The notes under the pieces are model-generated. The model was given only the letters and a program-made list of their open reading frames with translations. It was not told where the DNA came from and did not search any database. A DNA stretch of 64,000 bases from Anaerolineae bacterium. GTDB taxonomy: Bacteria > Chloroflexota > Anaerolineae > DUEN01. The first letter of the stretch is position 1. The number at the start of each line of letters is the position of its first letter. A program made the position numbers and the translations under genes. Below are positions 53,940 through 62,126 of the stretch, piece by piece. Where the stretch lies: the NCBI GenBank assembly GCA_025060615.1, contig JANXBS010000015.1, positions 1 through 64,000 on the forward strand, written 5' to 3'.

Positions 53940-55361
53940 ATGCTTTTCCAGTTCCTGAGGCCAAAACGTGCCCAGCTATCGGAGGAGGCTAGGCCCCGGC
54001 GGCTGTGGCTGGATTTGGGCGATCTGGGCGACCTGGTGAATCCCGCCGGCCCCCACGAGCAGTGGCAGGACCATGGCATGGGCCTGCTCCGCACCATCCT
54101 GCACCAGAACGGTGTGATGACCGATATGTTCTCCACCCGCGCCTGCACCTCGTGGGATCAGGTCCAAAAGCAAATGCACGGATACGACATGCTGCTGATG
54201 AACGTCCGCAGCTATACCTTCCCCGTGGCCTATCGCGCGGCGAAGCTGTTTAAGCAGGTGAATCCCAATGGCCTCGTCATTGCCGGCGGGATGCACGCCA
54301 CCGTCGCGCTGGATGAGATGCTCGCCGTCGAGGAATTCGACAAGATCTGCCAGGGGCCGGGCGAGAAGACCATCGTGGATCTGGTCACCCATCCGGAGGA
54401 CTTTCCGCGCGTGGTACCGGGCGTAGGCGCCAAATCCATGGCGGAGTGGCCAATGATCGATCGCACGCTGTGGCCTAAGCCGGCCAGTCGTAAGCTGGCG
54501 CGCAAATTCCCATGGCCGCTGGAGCCGGCATGTGGGTGGGGGCCTCCGCCTGTCGCCACCATCCTAACCAGCCGCGTATGCCCGTGGCAGTGCGTCTTTT
54601 GCAACGAGAACTCGTACATCCCCAACATGGGCCGCCGGCCAGTAGACATGGTGATTGACGAGCTGAACTACCTAGACCGCCGATGGGGGGTCGGCTCGGT
54701 GGTGATCCACGATTCCATGTTCTTCCAGAACCCGAGCTGGCTAGAGGAGTGGATCGAGAAGTACCCGCGCAAGGCTCGCAAGCTGTGGCCATATTGGGCC
54801 GCGGCCCGAGCCGATACCGTCCGTCAATGGCCACATCTGTTCGAAGCGTTGATCCGTGAGACAAACTGGATGACCATCTCCATCGGTTTCGAGTCAGGTA
54901 GCGATCGCGTGTTGAGGATCCTCAACAAGGAGTGCACCGAGGAGGACAACTACTTCACGATCGACTTGCTCCACCGCATCGCCGATGACCTGGAGCGCCA
55001 GGGCCGGCAAGCGCCGATCTTCTGGGCCAACATCATGCTGGGCATCCCCGGCGAAACCCGAGAGGACGCGTTTAAGACTATGCGCATGCTCAAGTACATG
55101 CGCCGCGTGATGCCCTCAATCTCCTTCTACGCCCCCTACCCTGGCTCGGCGCTGGGCTATCAACTGATCGCTGAGGGCAAGAGCCTGATGACCAAGGAAA
55201 ACTACCATCGCTTCCCTGACGACGAGAAGGTAAAGGGGGTGGACTATCAGTTCTATCGAGAGCTCCTCGCCGGCAAGTACGATGACGAGATCAATAAGGG
55301 GCTGCCGGAGCTAGCCAGACGGCGAAGCGGCAACTATCTGAGCGCGTTAGCCAAGGCTTAA
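53940..55361 (+). CDS. B12-binding-domain radical SAM protein
   Basis: The 473-residue protein has an N-terminal cobalamin-binding-like Rossmann region (about 20-150, MLLMNVRSYTFPVAYRAA, VIAGGMHATVALDEML) and a radical SAM barrel with the [4Fe-4S] motif CPWQCVFC near residue 214. Later segments are ISIGFESGSDRVLRILNKEC and WANIMLGIPGETREDAFKTM. Relatives perform methylations or ring-forming reactions, or lack known function; the canonical B12 DxHxxG motif is not obvious. AGGGAGATCGTGA precedes ATG 53940. Two tiny genes follow on the same strand. Confidence 0.9.
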   Translation: MLFQFLRPKRAQLSEEARPRRLWLDLGDLGDLVNPAGPHEQWQDHGMGLLRTILHQNGVMTDMFSTRACTSWDQVQKQMHGYDMLLMNVRSYTFPVAYRAAKLFKQVNPNGLVIAGGMHATVALDEMLAVEEFDKICQGPGEKTIVDLVTHPEDFPRVVPGVGAKSMAEWPMIDRTLWPKPASRKLARKFPWPLEPACGWGPPPVATILTSRVCPWQCVFCNENSYIPNMGRRPVDMVIDELNYLDRRWGVGSVVIHDSMFFQNPSWLEEWIEKYPRKARKLWPYWAAARADTVRQWPHLFEALIRETNWMTISIGFESGSDRVLRILNKECTEEDNYFTIDLLHRIADDLERQGRQAPIFWANIMLGIPGETREDAFKTMRMLKYMRRVMPSISFYAPYPGSALGYQLIAEGKSLMTKENYHRFPDDEKVKGVDYQFYRELLAGKYDDEINKGLPELARRRSGNYLSALAKA

Positions 55362-55386
55362 AACAGAAGCGGGGTGAGGCCACACG

Positions 55387-55593
55387 ATGAGCAGCTTCAG
55401 CAATCCGCACTTCATGTACCTGTTTAACATGAAAAACGGGAAAAAGAAGCTGGCCTATGGACAGTCGCCCGAGGACGCACTGGAGATCTTGAGCTATCGC
55501 CTGACTCCAGAGGAAATGGCCGAGATCATCCCTAACGAGTACATCAAGATCAACCAGCGCAAGCTGCAGGAATATGTGCATCTCCTGGGATGA
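55387..55593 (+). CDS. 68-residue protein of unknown function
   Basis: GGGGTGAGG precedes ATG 55387, 25 bases after the radical SAM gene. The product is mixed charge and looks folded: FNMKNGKKKLAYGQSPEDAL, then helices ILSYRLTPEEMAEII and INQRKLQEYVHLLG. It lacks the Cys- or Gly-rich tail of most RiPP precursors. Its stop overlaps the next gene's ATG (ATGA). Because of this tight setting it may be a small partner or substrate of the radical SAM enzyme. The family is unknown. Confidence 0.75.
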   Translation: MSSFSNPHFMYLFNMKNGKKKLAYGQSPEDALEILSYRLTPEEMAEIIPNEYIKINQRKLQEYVHLLG

Positions 55594-55889
55594 AGAGGGG
55601 ACAACATCTCGGCCGTACGAAGCTGGATGAAGGCCACCGACAGGTGCTAGAGGCGATGGCCCAAGGGCACTTCTTGAGGTCTCACCGGGACCTGGAAGGC
55701 CGCAAGACTTATCTGCTTCATCCGTTGGAGGGCCCTCCAATCCCCGTTGCCCCGGCCCTCGTCGAGCGCCTGTGCGAGCTGGGGCTGATTGACAGCAACA
55801 AGAAGTTCCCCGTAGCGACGTACTGGCTGACCGCGAAGGCACGTCAGTGGCTAAGCGTCGAGCCAGCCGGCGTGCACTCCACTTCATAG
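55590..55889 (+). CDS. 99-residue winged-helix-like protein of unknown function
   Basis: The ATG overlaps the previous stop codon, so translation is coupled. The product resembles a small winged-helix domain: GHRQVLEAMAQGHFLRSHRD as helices, a YLLHPLEGPPIPVAP strand turn, LVERLCELGLID and TYWLTAKARQWLS. This could bind DNA or peptides. It ends just before a strong terminator and is the last gene of the radical SAM operon. No family recognised. Confidence 0.7.
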   Translation: MKRGQHLGRTKLDEGHRQVLEAMAQGHFLRSHRDLEGRKTYLLHPLEGPPIPVAPALVERLCELGLIDSNKKFPVATYWLTAKARQWLSVEPAGVHSTS

Positions 55890-55909
55890 CCGAGGGCTAT
55901 TCCAAACGG

Positions 55910-55934
55910 TGGCCGAAGGCAACGCCTTCGGCCA
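55910..55934 (+). terminator. Terminator of the radical SAM operon
   Basis: TGGCCGAAGGC pairs with GCCTTCGGCCA (11-bp perfect stem, 3-base loop) and is followed by TCTGTTCTT, 20 bases after the last stop codon. Confidence 0.82.
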
Positions 55935-55984
55935 TCTGTTCTTCCGGCGGGCTATTCCATCGTCCGTTCTGGCTCCTAACCCCG

Positions 55985-56175
55985 CCAGGCGTTCACAAAG
56001 GCCACGATCCGCTTCTCGCCGAAGCAATCCAGCTTATCAATGCGCCCTCGGGCCGTCAACGCGATGGCGGCGTTGGCCTTCTGGCGGGGGACGACAGTGA
56101 TTTTCCAGTTATTGAAGCGGTCCACAATGCTACGCAACTGCGCTTTTACCGTCTCGCAAACCCGGTCAAGTCAAG
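55985..56175 (+). pseudogene. Remnant of a NYN/DUF88-type nuclease gene
   Basis: A plus-strand frame contains VHKGHDPLLAEAIQLI and then VGLLAGDDSDFPVIEAVHNA, matching the pattern KGxD...L...A...DxxxLxxGDxDFxPxxE of the C-terminal half of NYN (LabA/DUF88) metal-dependent RNases. The N-terminal half with the first catalytic Asp is missing, and the sequence after about 56175 is not family-like. It is probably a leftover of a lost gene. The match is by eye only. Confidence 0.4.
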
Positions 56176-56276
56176 TATAAACCCAGGCCGTGCTGTGGAC
56201 AGTGCCATCGCACTAGCGTCAAAGCCGCACCTTGACAGGTTCTCTTCCCATCGAAGAAGAGCTGCCGTCACCCTGG

Positions 56277-56306
56277 TTGATAGCCCTCATAGCTAGGGGT
56301 TAGAAT
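56277..56306 (+). promoter_or_regulatory. Promoter of the Gfo/Idh/MocA gene
   Basis: TTGATA (56277-56282), an 18-base spacer and TAGAAT (56301-56306) lie 36 bases ahead of ATG 56343. Confidence 0.6.
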
Positions 56307-56342
56307 GCAAAACACGATACCATCAATCCGCGGAGGCACCCT

Positions 56343-57428
56343 ATGCGAACGATCCGCCTTGGCTACGTTGGCTGCGGTTTCATGGCCCAGAAAGTCCACA
56401 TCCCCAACTTCAGCTCCATCCCCGGCTGCGAGCTCGTCGCGCTGGCAGAGGTGCGCCCCAAGCTGGGCGAAAAGGTGCAGAGGCGGTTCGGTATCCCCAA
56501 GCTGTATCGCCATCACACGGAAATGCTGGCCGATCCCGATATCGATGCCATCGCGGTCTCCGCAGGCTTCATCGTCCAGGGGTTGATCGCCCGCGACGCG
56601 CTGCTGGCGGGCAAGGACGTCTTCATGGAGAAGCCGATGGCCGTCTCATTGGCTCAGGCCGACGCCATCTTGGAAGCGGAGCAACAGTCTGGCCGACGGC
56701 TGATGGTCGCTTACATGAAGCGATATGACGCCGGCAATGAGCTGGCTAAAGAGACCATTGACCGGCTGCGCGCCACGGGCGAGCTGGGGCCGATCACCTT
56801 CGTCCGCAACCACGGCTTCGGCGGAGATTGGATCTGCGGGCTGGACACGCCAATGGAGATCACCGACGAACCGCTGCCGGAGCCATCCCCTCAGGAGCTG
56901 GACTGGATCCCGGCGGAGTTCAGGGCAGATGCCTCGATCAGGCGCCAGTATCTGGGCTACCTGCAGCAGTACACACACAACGTGAACCTATTGCGCTGGC
57001 TTCTGGACGCGAGGGATGACGCCGTCGTGCGCGCAGTAGACCTAGATGATGACGGTTACACCGGCGTGGTGGTGCTCAGCGTGGCCGGCGTTCGCGCGGT
57101 GATCGAATCCGGATCCATCTCCCATTACCGCTGGGACGAGCACACCCAGGTATACTTTCGCCATGGCTGGGTGAAGACATGGGCGCCGCCGATCCTGCTT
57201 AAGCAGGTCCCAGCTGGGGTCGAAATCTATCGGGCGGGAGAGGAACAGACGTTCACGCGGCCGATCCCGCGACCGGCCTGGTCATGGAGCTATCGTCGGG
57301 AGGCCGAACATTTTATTCACTGCTTGCAGACCGGCGAGCCTTTCCGCTCATCAGCCGCCGATACCCGCACGGACGTCCGCTTGTTCGAGGAGATCTTCCG
57401 GATGCACTTGGCCCAGCGCAAAGGATGA
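56343..57428 (+). CDS. Gfo/Idh/MocA-family NAD(P)-dependent oxidoreductase
   Basis: The 361-residue protein has an N-terminal Rossmann fold (IRLGYVGCGFMAQKVHIPNF), the catalytic EKP motif in DVFMEKPMAVSLAQAD and a C-terminal alpha/beta domain (MVAYMKRYDAGNELAKETI, RREAEHFIHCLQTGEPFR). Members oxidise or epimerise sugars and inositols and some cleave glycosides. GCGGAGG precedes ATG 56343. It is a single gene ended by the hairpin at 57498-57522. Substrate unknown, but it fits the window's sugar theme. Confidence 0.93.
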   Translation: MRTIRLGYVGCGFMAQKVHIPNFSSIPGCELVALAEVRPKLGEKVQRRFGIPKLYRHHTEMLADPDIDAIAVSAGFIVQGLIARDALLAGKDVFMEKPMAVSLAQADAILEAEQQSGRRLMVAYMKRYDAGNELAKETIDRLRATGELGPITFVRNHGFGGDWICGLDTPMEITDEPLPEPSPQELDWIPAEFRADASIRRQYLGYLQQYTHNVNLLRWLLDARDDAVVRAVDLDDDGYTGVVVLSVAGVRAVIESGSISHYRWDEHTQVYFRHGWVKTWAPPILLKQVPAGVEIYRAGEEQTFTRPIPRPAWSWSYRREAEHFIHCLQTGEPFRSSAADTRTDVRLFEEIFRMHLAQRKG

Positions 57429-57497
57429 TCGCAGAATTTATCCTATGCGCACCCACTTGAAGGAGGCCAAGGAAGCCTTCACCCTTTCAGGAGAGGC

Positions 57498-57522
57498 CTG
57501 GAGGGGCGAGACGCCCCTCCAG
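57498..57522. terminator. Terminator after the Gfo/Idh gene
   Basis: CTGGAGGGGCG pairs with CGCCCCTCCAG (11-bp perfect stem, loop AGA) followed by AAGACCTCTTTT. It lies between converging genes and may serve both. Confidence 0.78.
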
Positions 57523-57643
57523 AAGACCTCTTTTCCTGCCCTTTGCCTACTGAGCTTGGCCCTCCAATCTGAGGAAGTGGAGAAAGCCATCTTGTGGAGA
57601 GGCCCTCCCCTTACTCCCCGCTCAGGCGAGAATGGGCGATCCG

Positions 57644-59689
57644 CTATTCGGCGCTCAGCTCCCAGACATTTAGGTTGTCGAAGGCGATCTCCACGCCACT
57701 CTCACCGAACGCGCCCACCACCAGCCCAATGTTACCGCTGATAAAGGTATCATCTTCGGCTTCGTCCAACACCTCGCCGTTGACCAGCAGTATGATCCGG
57801 GTTCCATAAGCTAACAGCCCTAGCCGGTTCACGGATTCCTCCCCCGTGCGGATTAAGCGAGATGGCGTCCACCGGATGATCGTCTCCCATTCATCGTTCA
57901 CCAACTTCTGCAGGCGGTAGTAGCCGTCGCTGCTAATGGAGAACATGTAGAAGTTCTCGCTATCCACGTAACGGAAGAGGACGCCGAATTCGTTATCCAG
58001 CGATCCAGCCACATGCGCCGTCTCCACCTCCAGGTAAAAGTCGGATAGCTCAACGTCGGCATTGGTCCACGCGATCTGGTTCTCAGCCTCCACCCGGATA
58101 TGGTATGCCCCTCTTTCAAGGAAGCGTGCAGCGCTTTCATCTGATTCAGTGCTCCAGATGTCGTCCTCGCGCCGAAAATCCGCCGTGAGTACCGGCGTCG
58201 TCTCTTTGAGAGCGGTTAGGAAGTCGCTCAGCTCTTCCGGCACGGGGGTGGGCGTAGGGGTGGGACGGCGGGTAGCTCTAGGCGTAGGAATGGACGTTGC
58301 GCGCGGCCGCGTGGGCGTGGGAGTGAGCGTGGCCCTCGCCTTCAGCTCCCAAACCTTAAGATTGTCAAAGGCGATCTCGACGCCGCCTTCATCGAGGGTG
58401 CCAGCGGCCAGCGCCAGGTTGCCTGTGGTAAAAGTATCATCCTCGATCTCATCTAGCACGACATCGTTCACCAGCAATCCGATACGAGAGCCTTGGGCCA
58501 GCACTCCTAGGCGATTGACAGAGCCTTCGCCGGTCTCAATGGCGTCGGACGGCGTCCACTCGATGATCACCTCCCACTCGTCATTTACCAACTTCTGCAA
58601 GCGATAGTAGCCATCGCTGCTGATGGAAAACAGATAGAAGTTGCCACCGTCCACATATCGGAAGAGGACGCCAAACTCGTTGTCCAGCGGCCCAGCGACG
58701 TGCGCCGTCTCTACCTCCAGATAAAAATCGGATAGCTCAACTTTCCCTCTCCCCCAGGCGATGGTGTTCTCCGGTTGTACGCTAATATGGTAAGCCCCTT
58801 GCTCGTAAAAGCGGGCGATCTCGTCATCGGATTGGGTATTCCACCGGCCGTCATCCCGCCGGAAATCGGCTGTCCAGGTGGGGTTAGCCTTTTTGATCTT
58901 TTGGACTGTGACGTCAAGCGGCTCCGGGATGGGAGTAGGCGTTGGCGCACGCTCGACGGCTAACTTTAGGTCCCACAGGTCCAGGTTGTCAAAGGCCACC
59001 TCCACTCCAACCTCCTCGAAAGTGCCTACGGCCAGCGCGAGGTTACCGGAAGCGAAGGTGTTGTCCTCAATTTCCGCTAACGCTACATCGTTCACAAGCA
59101 GGGCAATACGGGAGCCTTCAGCCAGCAACCCTAGGTGGTTTGTGGCCGCTTCGCCGGTACGGATGGCATCAGACTCGGTCCAGTCTATTAATGGTTGCCA
59201 TTGATTGTCTTCCATTTTCCATAGGCTGTAGGTGCCCAGGCCACTAATGGCATACAGATAGAAGTTATCGCTATCCACGTAGCGGAAGATGACCCCAAAC
59301 TCGCTATTTACTGGCCCAGCGATATGGGTCACGTCTATCTCCAGATAGAAATCGGACACTTGAAGGTCACTGGTGCTCCAGCTCACCCAGTTTTCGATGT
59401 TCACCATGCCATGAAGAGCCCGTTCCTGATAAAAGAAAGCAGAGTTTTCATCGGAGTAGAGATTCCAGCGACCGGTGTCCCGACGGAAGGTGTCCATCAC
59501 AGTAGGATCGGTGGCCTGGAGAGCTGCCACTATATCGCCAATAGGCATAGGGGTGGGGGTTGCTCCCTGCATGTCGACGCGCGAGGATGGCCCAAGCTTG
59601 TCCAGGTCAGATGGCGCTGCCTGCACGCCCACAGCCACTTGCGCAGCCATCAGCAGGGCCACGGTCAACGTTATGAAGCCGGTTTTCAT
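57644..59689 (-). CDS. Secreted protein with three internal LamG-like repeats
   Basis: ATG 59689 follows AGGAGGAAACAA. The 681-residue protein has a signal peptide (GFITLTVALLMAAQVAVGVQ, cleavage near AAP) and three repeats of about 195 residues (51-244, 257-453, 488-681). Each opens FRRD.GRWN..SDE and contains DFYLE, EFGV.FRYVD..NFY and ends with an AFDNL..W.L strand. Linkers are Thr-Pro rich (TPTPIPEP; TPTPTRPRATSIPTPRAT). The fold is likely a concanavalin-type beta sandwich as in DUF1080/LamG proteins, which bind or cleave glycans. No membrane anchor is present. Function unknown. Confidence 0.82.
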   Translation of the reverse strand: MKTGFITLTVALLMAAQVAVGVQAAPSDLDKLGPSSRVDMQGATPTPMPIGDIVAALQATDPTVMDTFRRDTGRWNLYSDENSAFFYQERALHGMVNIENWVSWSTSDLQVSDFYLEIDVTHIAGPVNSEFGVIFRYVDSDNFYLYAISGLGTYSLWKMEDNQWQPLIDWTESDAIRTGEAATNHLGLLAEGSRIALLVNDVALAEIEDNTFASGNLALAVGTFEEVGVEVAFDNLDLWDLKLAVERAPTPTPIPEPLDVTVQKIKKANPTWTADFRRDDGRWNTQSDDEIARFYEQGAYHISVQPENTIAWGRGKVELSDFYLEVETAHVAGPLDNEFGVLFRYVDGGNFYLFSISSDGYYRLQKLVNDEWEVIIEWTPSDAIETGEGSVNRLGVLAQGSRIGLLVNDVVLDEIEDDTFTTGNLALAAGTLDEGGVEIAFDNLKVWELKARATLTPTPTRPRATSIPTPRATRRPTPTPTPVPEELSDFLTALKETTPVLTADFRREDDIWSTESDESAARFLERGAYHIRVEAENQIAWTNADVELSDFYLEVETAHVAGSLDNEFGVLFRYVDSENFYMFSISSDGYYRLQKLVNDEWETIIRWTPSRLIRTGEESVNRLGLLAYGTRIILLVNGEVLDEAEDDTFISGNIGLVVGAFGESGVEIAFDNLNVWELSAE
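57647..59539. repeat. Three tandem coding repeats of about 580 bases
   Basis: Approximate units are 57647-58228, 58331-58921 and 58958-59539. The first two listed (repeats 3 and 2 of the protein) are closely alike even at the DNA level; for example the region around 58025-58060 matches that around 58700-58740 with few differences. The third unit is more diverged. Confidence 0.75.
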
Positions 59690-60160
59690 TTGTTTCCTCC
59701 TCACGAAATGGGGGATGACAAAAAAGGAGTGCCAACGCCGCATCAGGGGCAAAAAGGCCCAGGTCCTACATCACTTCTTCTGGGCTACCAATCCATCTGG
59801 ACGGATTTCATCGGTGCGATGAAGAAGACTAATTAAGGTTGCTTATTATATACCACGAAATCGCTATACTCACAAACGCCACAACTTCGATTCCAGCAGC
59901 TCGATCTGCCGAACCCACGCCGGCCTGCCTAGCCGTTCCACAAAAGGGCGCATGTCGCTGAAGAGATGCAAGAGCGAATAGGCCCTCATGCGCTGACTGA
60001 ACCGCTTATCCACTACCTGCTCCTAGCCATAAGCGAGCAGAAACGTCCGCTAGCAACTTTGCGTTGAGGACTCAATTTGCCATCCATCCGATCGTGTGGC
60101 ATCCTTTGGCAATCGTCGTTAATGGTGCTCAGCTTTAGGGGAAAACGCAGGGAGGCTGAA
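59690..60160. other. Gene-poor stretch with a kinase remnant
   Basis: This 471-base gap holds the leader of the secreted-protein gene, with a minus-strand TATAAT-like box at 59845-59850 and no clear -35. It also holds the APH-like remnant at 59870-60049. The last 100 bases precede the alpha/beta hydrolase. No intact gene was found. Confidence 0.55.
59870..60049 (-). pseudogene. Remnant of an APH-family phosphotransferase C-terminus
   Basis: A minus-strand frame reads RTFLLAYG, a TAG stop (60023-60025), then EQVVDKRFSQRMRAYSLLHL, a further 25 or so residues and a TGA at 59870. The pattern FL.AYGY....F..R...Y.LLH matches the C-terminus of aminoglycoside/choline-kinase-type (APH) phosphotransferases, with the Tyr codon after AYG turned into TAG. 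The N-terminal kinase part is gone. Alternatively a 47-codon gene could start at GTG 60013, which does have AGGAG upstream. A remnant is more likely. Confidence 0.4.
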
Positions 60161-60940
60161 ATGCCTGAAGAGCTCGTTTGCTTTACCAACGAGGGACTTA
60201 AGTTGTACGGGATGCTGCATCGTCCATCCACCCAGGAGCCATATCCCGCCGTAATGATCCTGCACGGGTTCACCGGACAGCGGATTGAGCCTCACCGGAT
60301 CTTTGTCAAGTTGGCTCGGCGCCTAGCCGAGGTTGGGATCGCAGCCCTGCGCTTTGACTTTCGCGGCTCTGGCGAAAGCGAGGGCGATTTCGCTGATGTG
60401 ACGATCCTGGGTGAAGTAAGCGATGCTATCGCCGGGCTCCATTGGCTGGCCGATCAGTCAGGGATCGCCTCCGATCGGTTAGGCGTGCTAGGGCTGAGTT
60501 TGGGCGGCTGTGTGGCTGCGATCACCGCCGGCCGTCTCGCCGAGCGGGTAAAGGCGTTGACGTTGTGGGCGGCTGTGGCTGATCCGATGCGCAGTTTCCG
60601 CGCCTTCCTAGAGCTGCCGCCGGAACAGCGACCACTGCGTGTGGAAAACGGCTACGACTACGGGGGCAACGTCATAGGTGATCAGTTCCTTGCTGAATTG
60701 CCGCAAGTTCAGCCGTTGACAGAAGTAGCCTATTATCAGGGGCCGGCGCTGATCATCCACGGCACTCAAGACGAGGTCGTGCCGTGTTCCGACGCCGATG
60801 CGTATGAGGCCGCGCTAGCCGGACGCGCTCGTAAACACCTGATCCCCGGCGCCGATCACACCTTCAACCGGGCATCATGGGAGTCAGAGGTCATCACTGT
60901 CAGCGTCGAGTTCTTGCGCAGTGTCTTGCTATCTTTGTGA
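60161..60940 (+). CDS. Alpha/beta hydrolase
   Basis: ATG 60161 follows GGGAGGCTGAA; the longer frame lacks a site. The 259-residue protein has the alpha/beta-hydrolase layout: the oxyanion region MILHGFTGQRIEPHRI, ALRFDFRGSGESEGD, the nucleophile elbow GLSLGG, the acid in HGTQDEVVP and the His in IPGADHTFNR. It looks like a cytosolic serine esterase or peptidase-type hydrolase. A short hairpin follows. No partner genes; substrate unknown. Confidence 0.9.
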   Translation: MPEELVCFTNEGLKLYGMLHRPSTQEPYPAVMILHGFTGQRIEPHRIFVKLARRLAEVGIAALRFDFRGSGESEGDFADVTILGEVSDAIAGLHWLADQSGIASDRLGVLGLSLGGCVAAITAGRLAERVKALTLWAAVADPMRSFRAFLELPPEQRPLRVENGYDYGGNVIGDQFLAELPQVQPLTEVAYYQGPALIIHGTQDEVVPCSDADAYEAALAGRARKHLIPGADHTFNRASWESEVITVSVEFLRSVLLSL

Positions 60941-60949
60941 GCTAGCTCT

Positions 60950-60975
60950 TCCTCTGCAGCCTCGCTTGCAGAGGA
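60950..60975 (+). terminator. Hairpin after the alpha/beta hydrolase gene
   Basis: TCCTCTGCA (60950-60958) pairs with TGCAGAGGA (60967-60975), a 9-bp stem with an 8-base loop ten bases after the stop. No T-run follows, so termination is uncertain. Confidence 0.45.
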
Positions 60976-61066
60976 GGGCCTCTCCCCTACCACGCCTGAT
61001 GAGGAAAAAATAGAAATAGGGACGCGGCGGGGCTGTGCCCCTACGCAGCTGACCAGGAGAGCGGTT

Positions 61067-61888
61067 GTGCAGGTGCGCGTTCTGACTTACAACATCCACC
61101 ACTGGGAAGGGACCGACGAAAAGGTTGACGTGGCACGGGTGGCAGAGGTGATCCGCGCGACTGCTGCAGACATTGTCGCCCTAAACGAGGTGTATCATCC
61201 CGCCCCATGGCTAGAGCGAAACCGGCCGGCTTTGTCTGTGATGGCGGAGATGCTAGGGATGGGCTGGGTTTTCGGCAAGGCGACCGAATACCCCTGGCAA
61301 GGCCAGGCCGGGCTCGTCGGTTACGGCAACGCCTGCCTTAGCCGTTGGCCCATCCGGGCCTATGCGGTGCATCGCCTGCCGCCCATTCCCGACCGCGAGC
61401 CACGTAGCCTGTTGGAGGTCTGCGTGGAGCTGCCGGATGGCCAGCCTCTCACCGTTTACGTGACTCACCTGGATCACCAATCAGAAGCCGTGCGCTTGGT
61501 ACAGCTTCAAGCTGCGTTACAATGGACGCTGCGAGATCGGGGACGGCCTCATCTGTTGCTGGGCGATCTGAACGCGCTATCCCCAGCCGATTTCCCAGAG
61601 CCAGAGCAATGGCAGGGGATGCTCGCGTTTGCCGCTGCAGAGGGTTTCACACTAGAGGAGCCGAAGGCCATACCGCGCGTATTGCGAGCGGGATATCTGG
61701 ACTGCTTTGCCCAGGCGGGAAAAGGGGAGGCGCCGACCTGGCCAACTGCCTCGGCAAGGATGCGCATAGACTACATTTTCGCATCGCCGGCGCTGGCCTC
61801 TAAGCTGTGTTATTGTCAACGATGGGACATCTCGCCCGCCGAAATCGCCTCTGATCACTTCCCTGTACTCGCGATGTTTGAGCTTTAA
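61067..61888 (+). CDS. Endonuclease/exonuclease/phosphatase-family protein
   Basis: GTG 61067 follows AGGAG at seven bases. The 273-residue protein has the EEP fold motifs: VLTYNIHHWEG, DIVALNEVYH with the metal-binding Glu, YVTHLDHQ, LLLGDLNALSP, and the C-terminal DYIFASPAL and SDHFPVLAMF with the catalytic Asp-His pair. Members act on nucleic acids, inositol phosphates or sphingomyelin; this one has no nucleic-acid-binding additions and no signal peptide. Substrate not assigned. Confidence 0.9.
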   Translation: MQVRVLTYNIHHWEGTDEKVDVARVAEVIRATAADIVALNEVYHPAPWLERNRPALSVMAEMLGMGWVFGKATEYPWQGQAGLVGYGNACLSRWPIRAYAVHRLPPIPDREPRSLLEVCVELPDGQPLTVYVTHLDHQSEAVRLVQLQAALQWTLRDRGRPHLLLGDLNALSPADFPEPEQWQGMLAFAAAEGFTLEEPKAIPRVLRAGYLDCFAQAGKGEAPTWPTASARMRIDYIFASPALASKLCYCQRWDISPAEIASDHFPVLAMFEL

Positions 61889-62126
61889 ATCGGGCACGTT
61901 TACCCCCTTCTGGCCTTCTTAGAGAGGAGTGAATACAACCTTCAACGCAGCATAGATCAACATGCCCATATTGGGGATGCCAACAGTTTGGACGATTCGC
62001 CCGAAAGATGCTATCCTCTAGAATCAGAACTTCTTCTTGAGATAGCCGTATGCTTGTTCGTTCATCAACTGATCAGCAGCGCTTGCGTATCGCCAGTCGA
62101 CTTTAGCCACTCTTTAGGAGGCCATC

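Larger units (their letters stand above)
55890..56342. other. Gene-poor stretch: terminator, NYN-like remnant, promoter
   Basis: This 453-base gap holds the terminator at 55910-55934, a decayed NYN/DUF88-like coding fragment at 55985-56175 and the promoter of the Gfo/Idh gene at 56277-56306. No intact gene is present. Confidence 0.6.

Noticed and set aside
58062-58607. A 181-codon plus-strand open frame
   Set aside because: Opposite the triplicated secreted-protein gene; its repeat pattern only mirrors that gene.
61919-62017. Short minus-strand frame that looks protein-like (IVQTVGIPNMGMLIYAALKV)
   Set aside because: Only about 32 codons, no start, no ribosome site and no recognised family; kept below the level of a remnant call.
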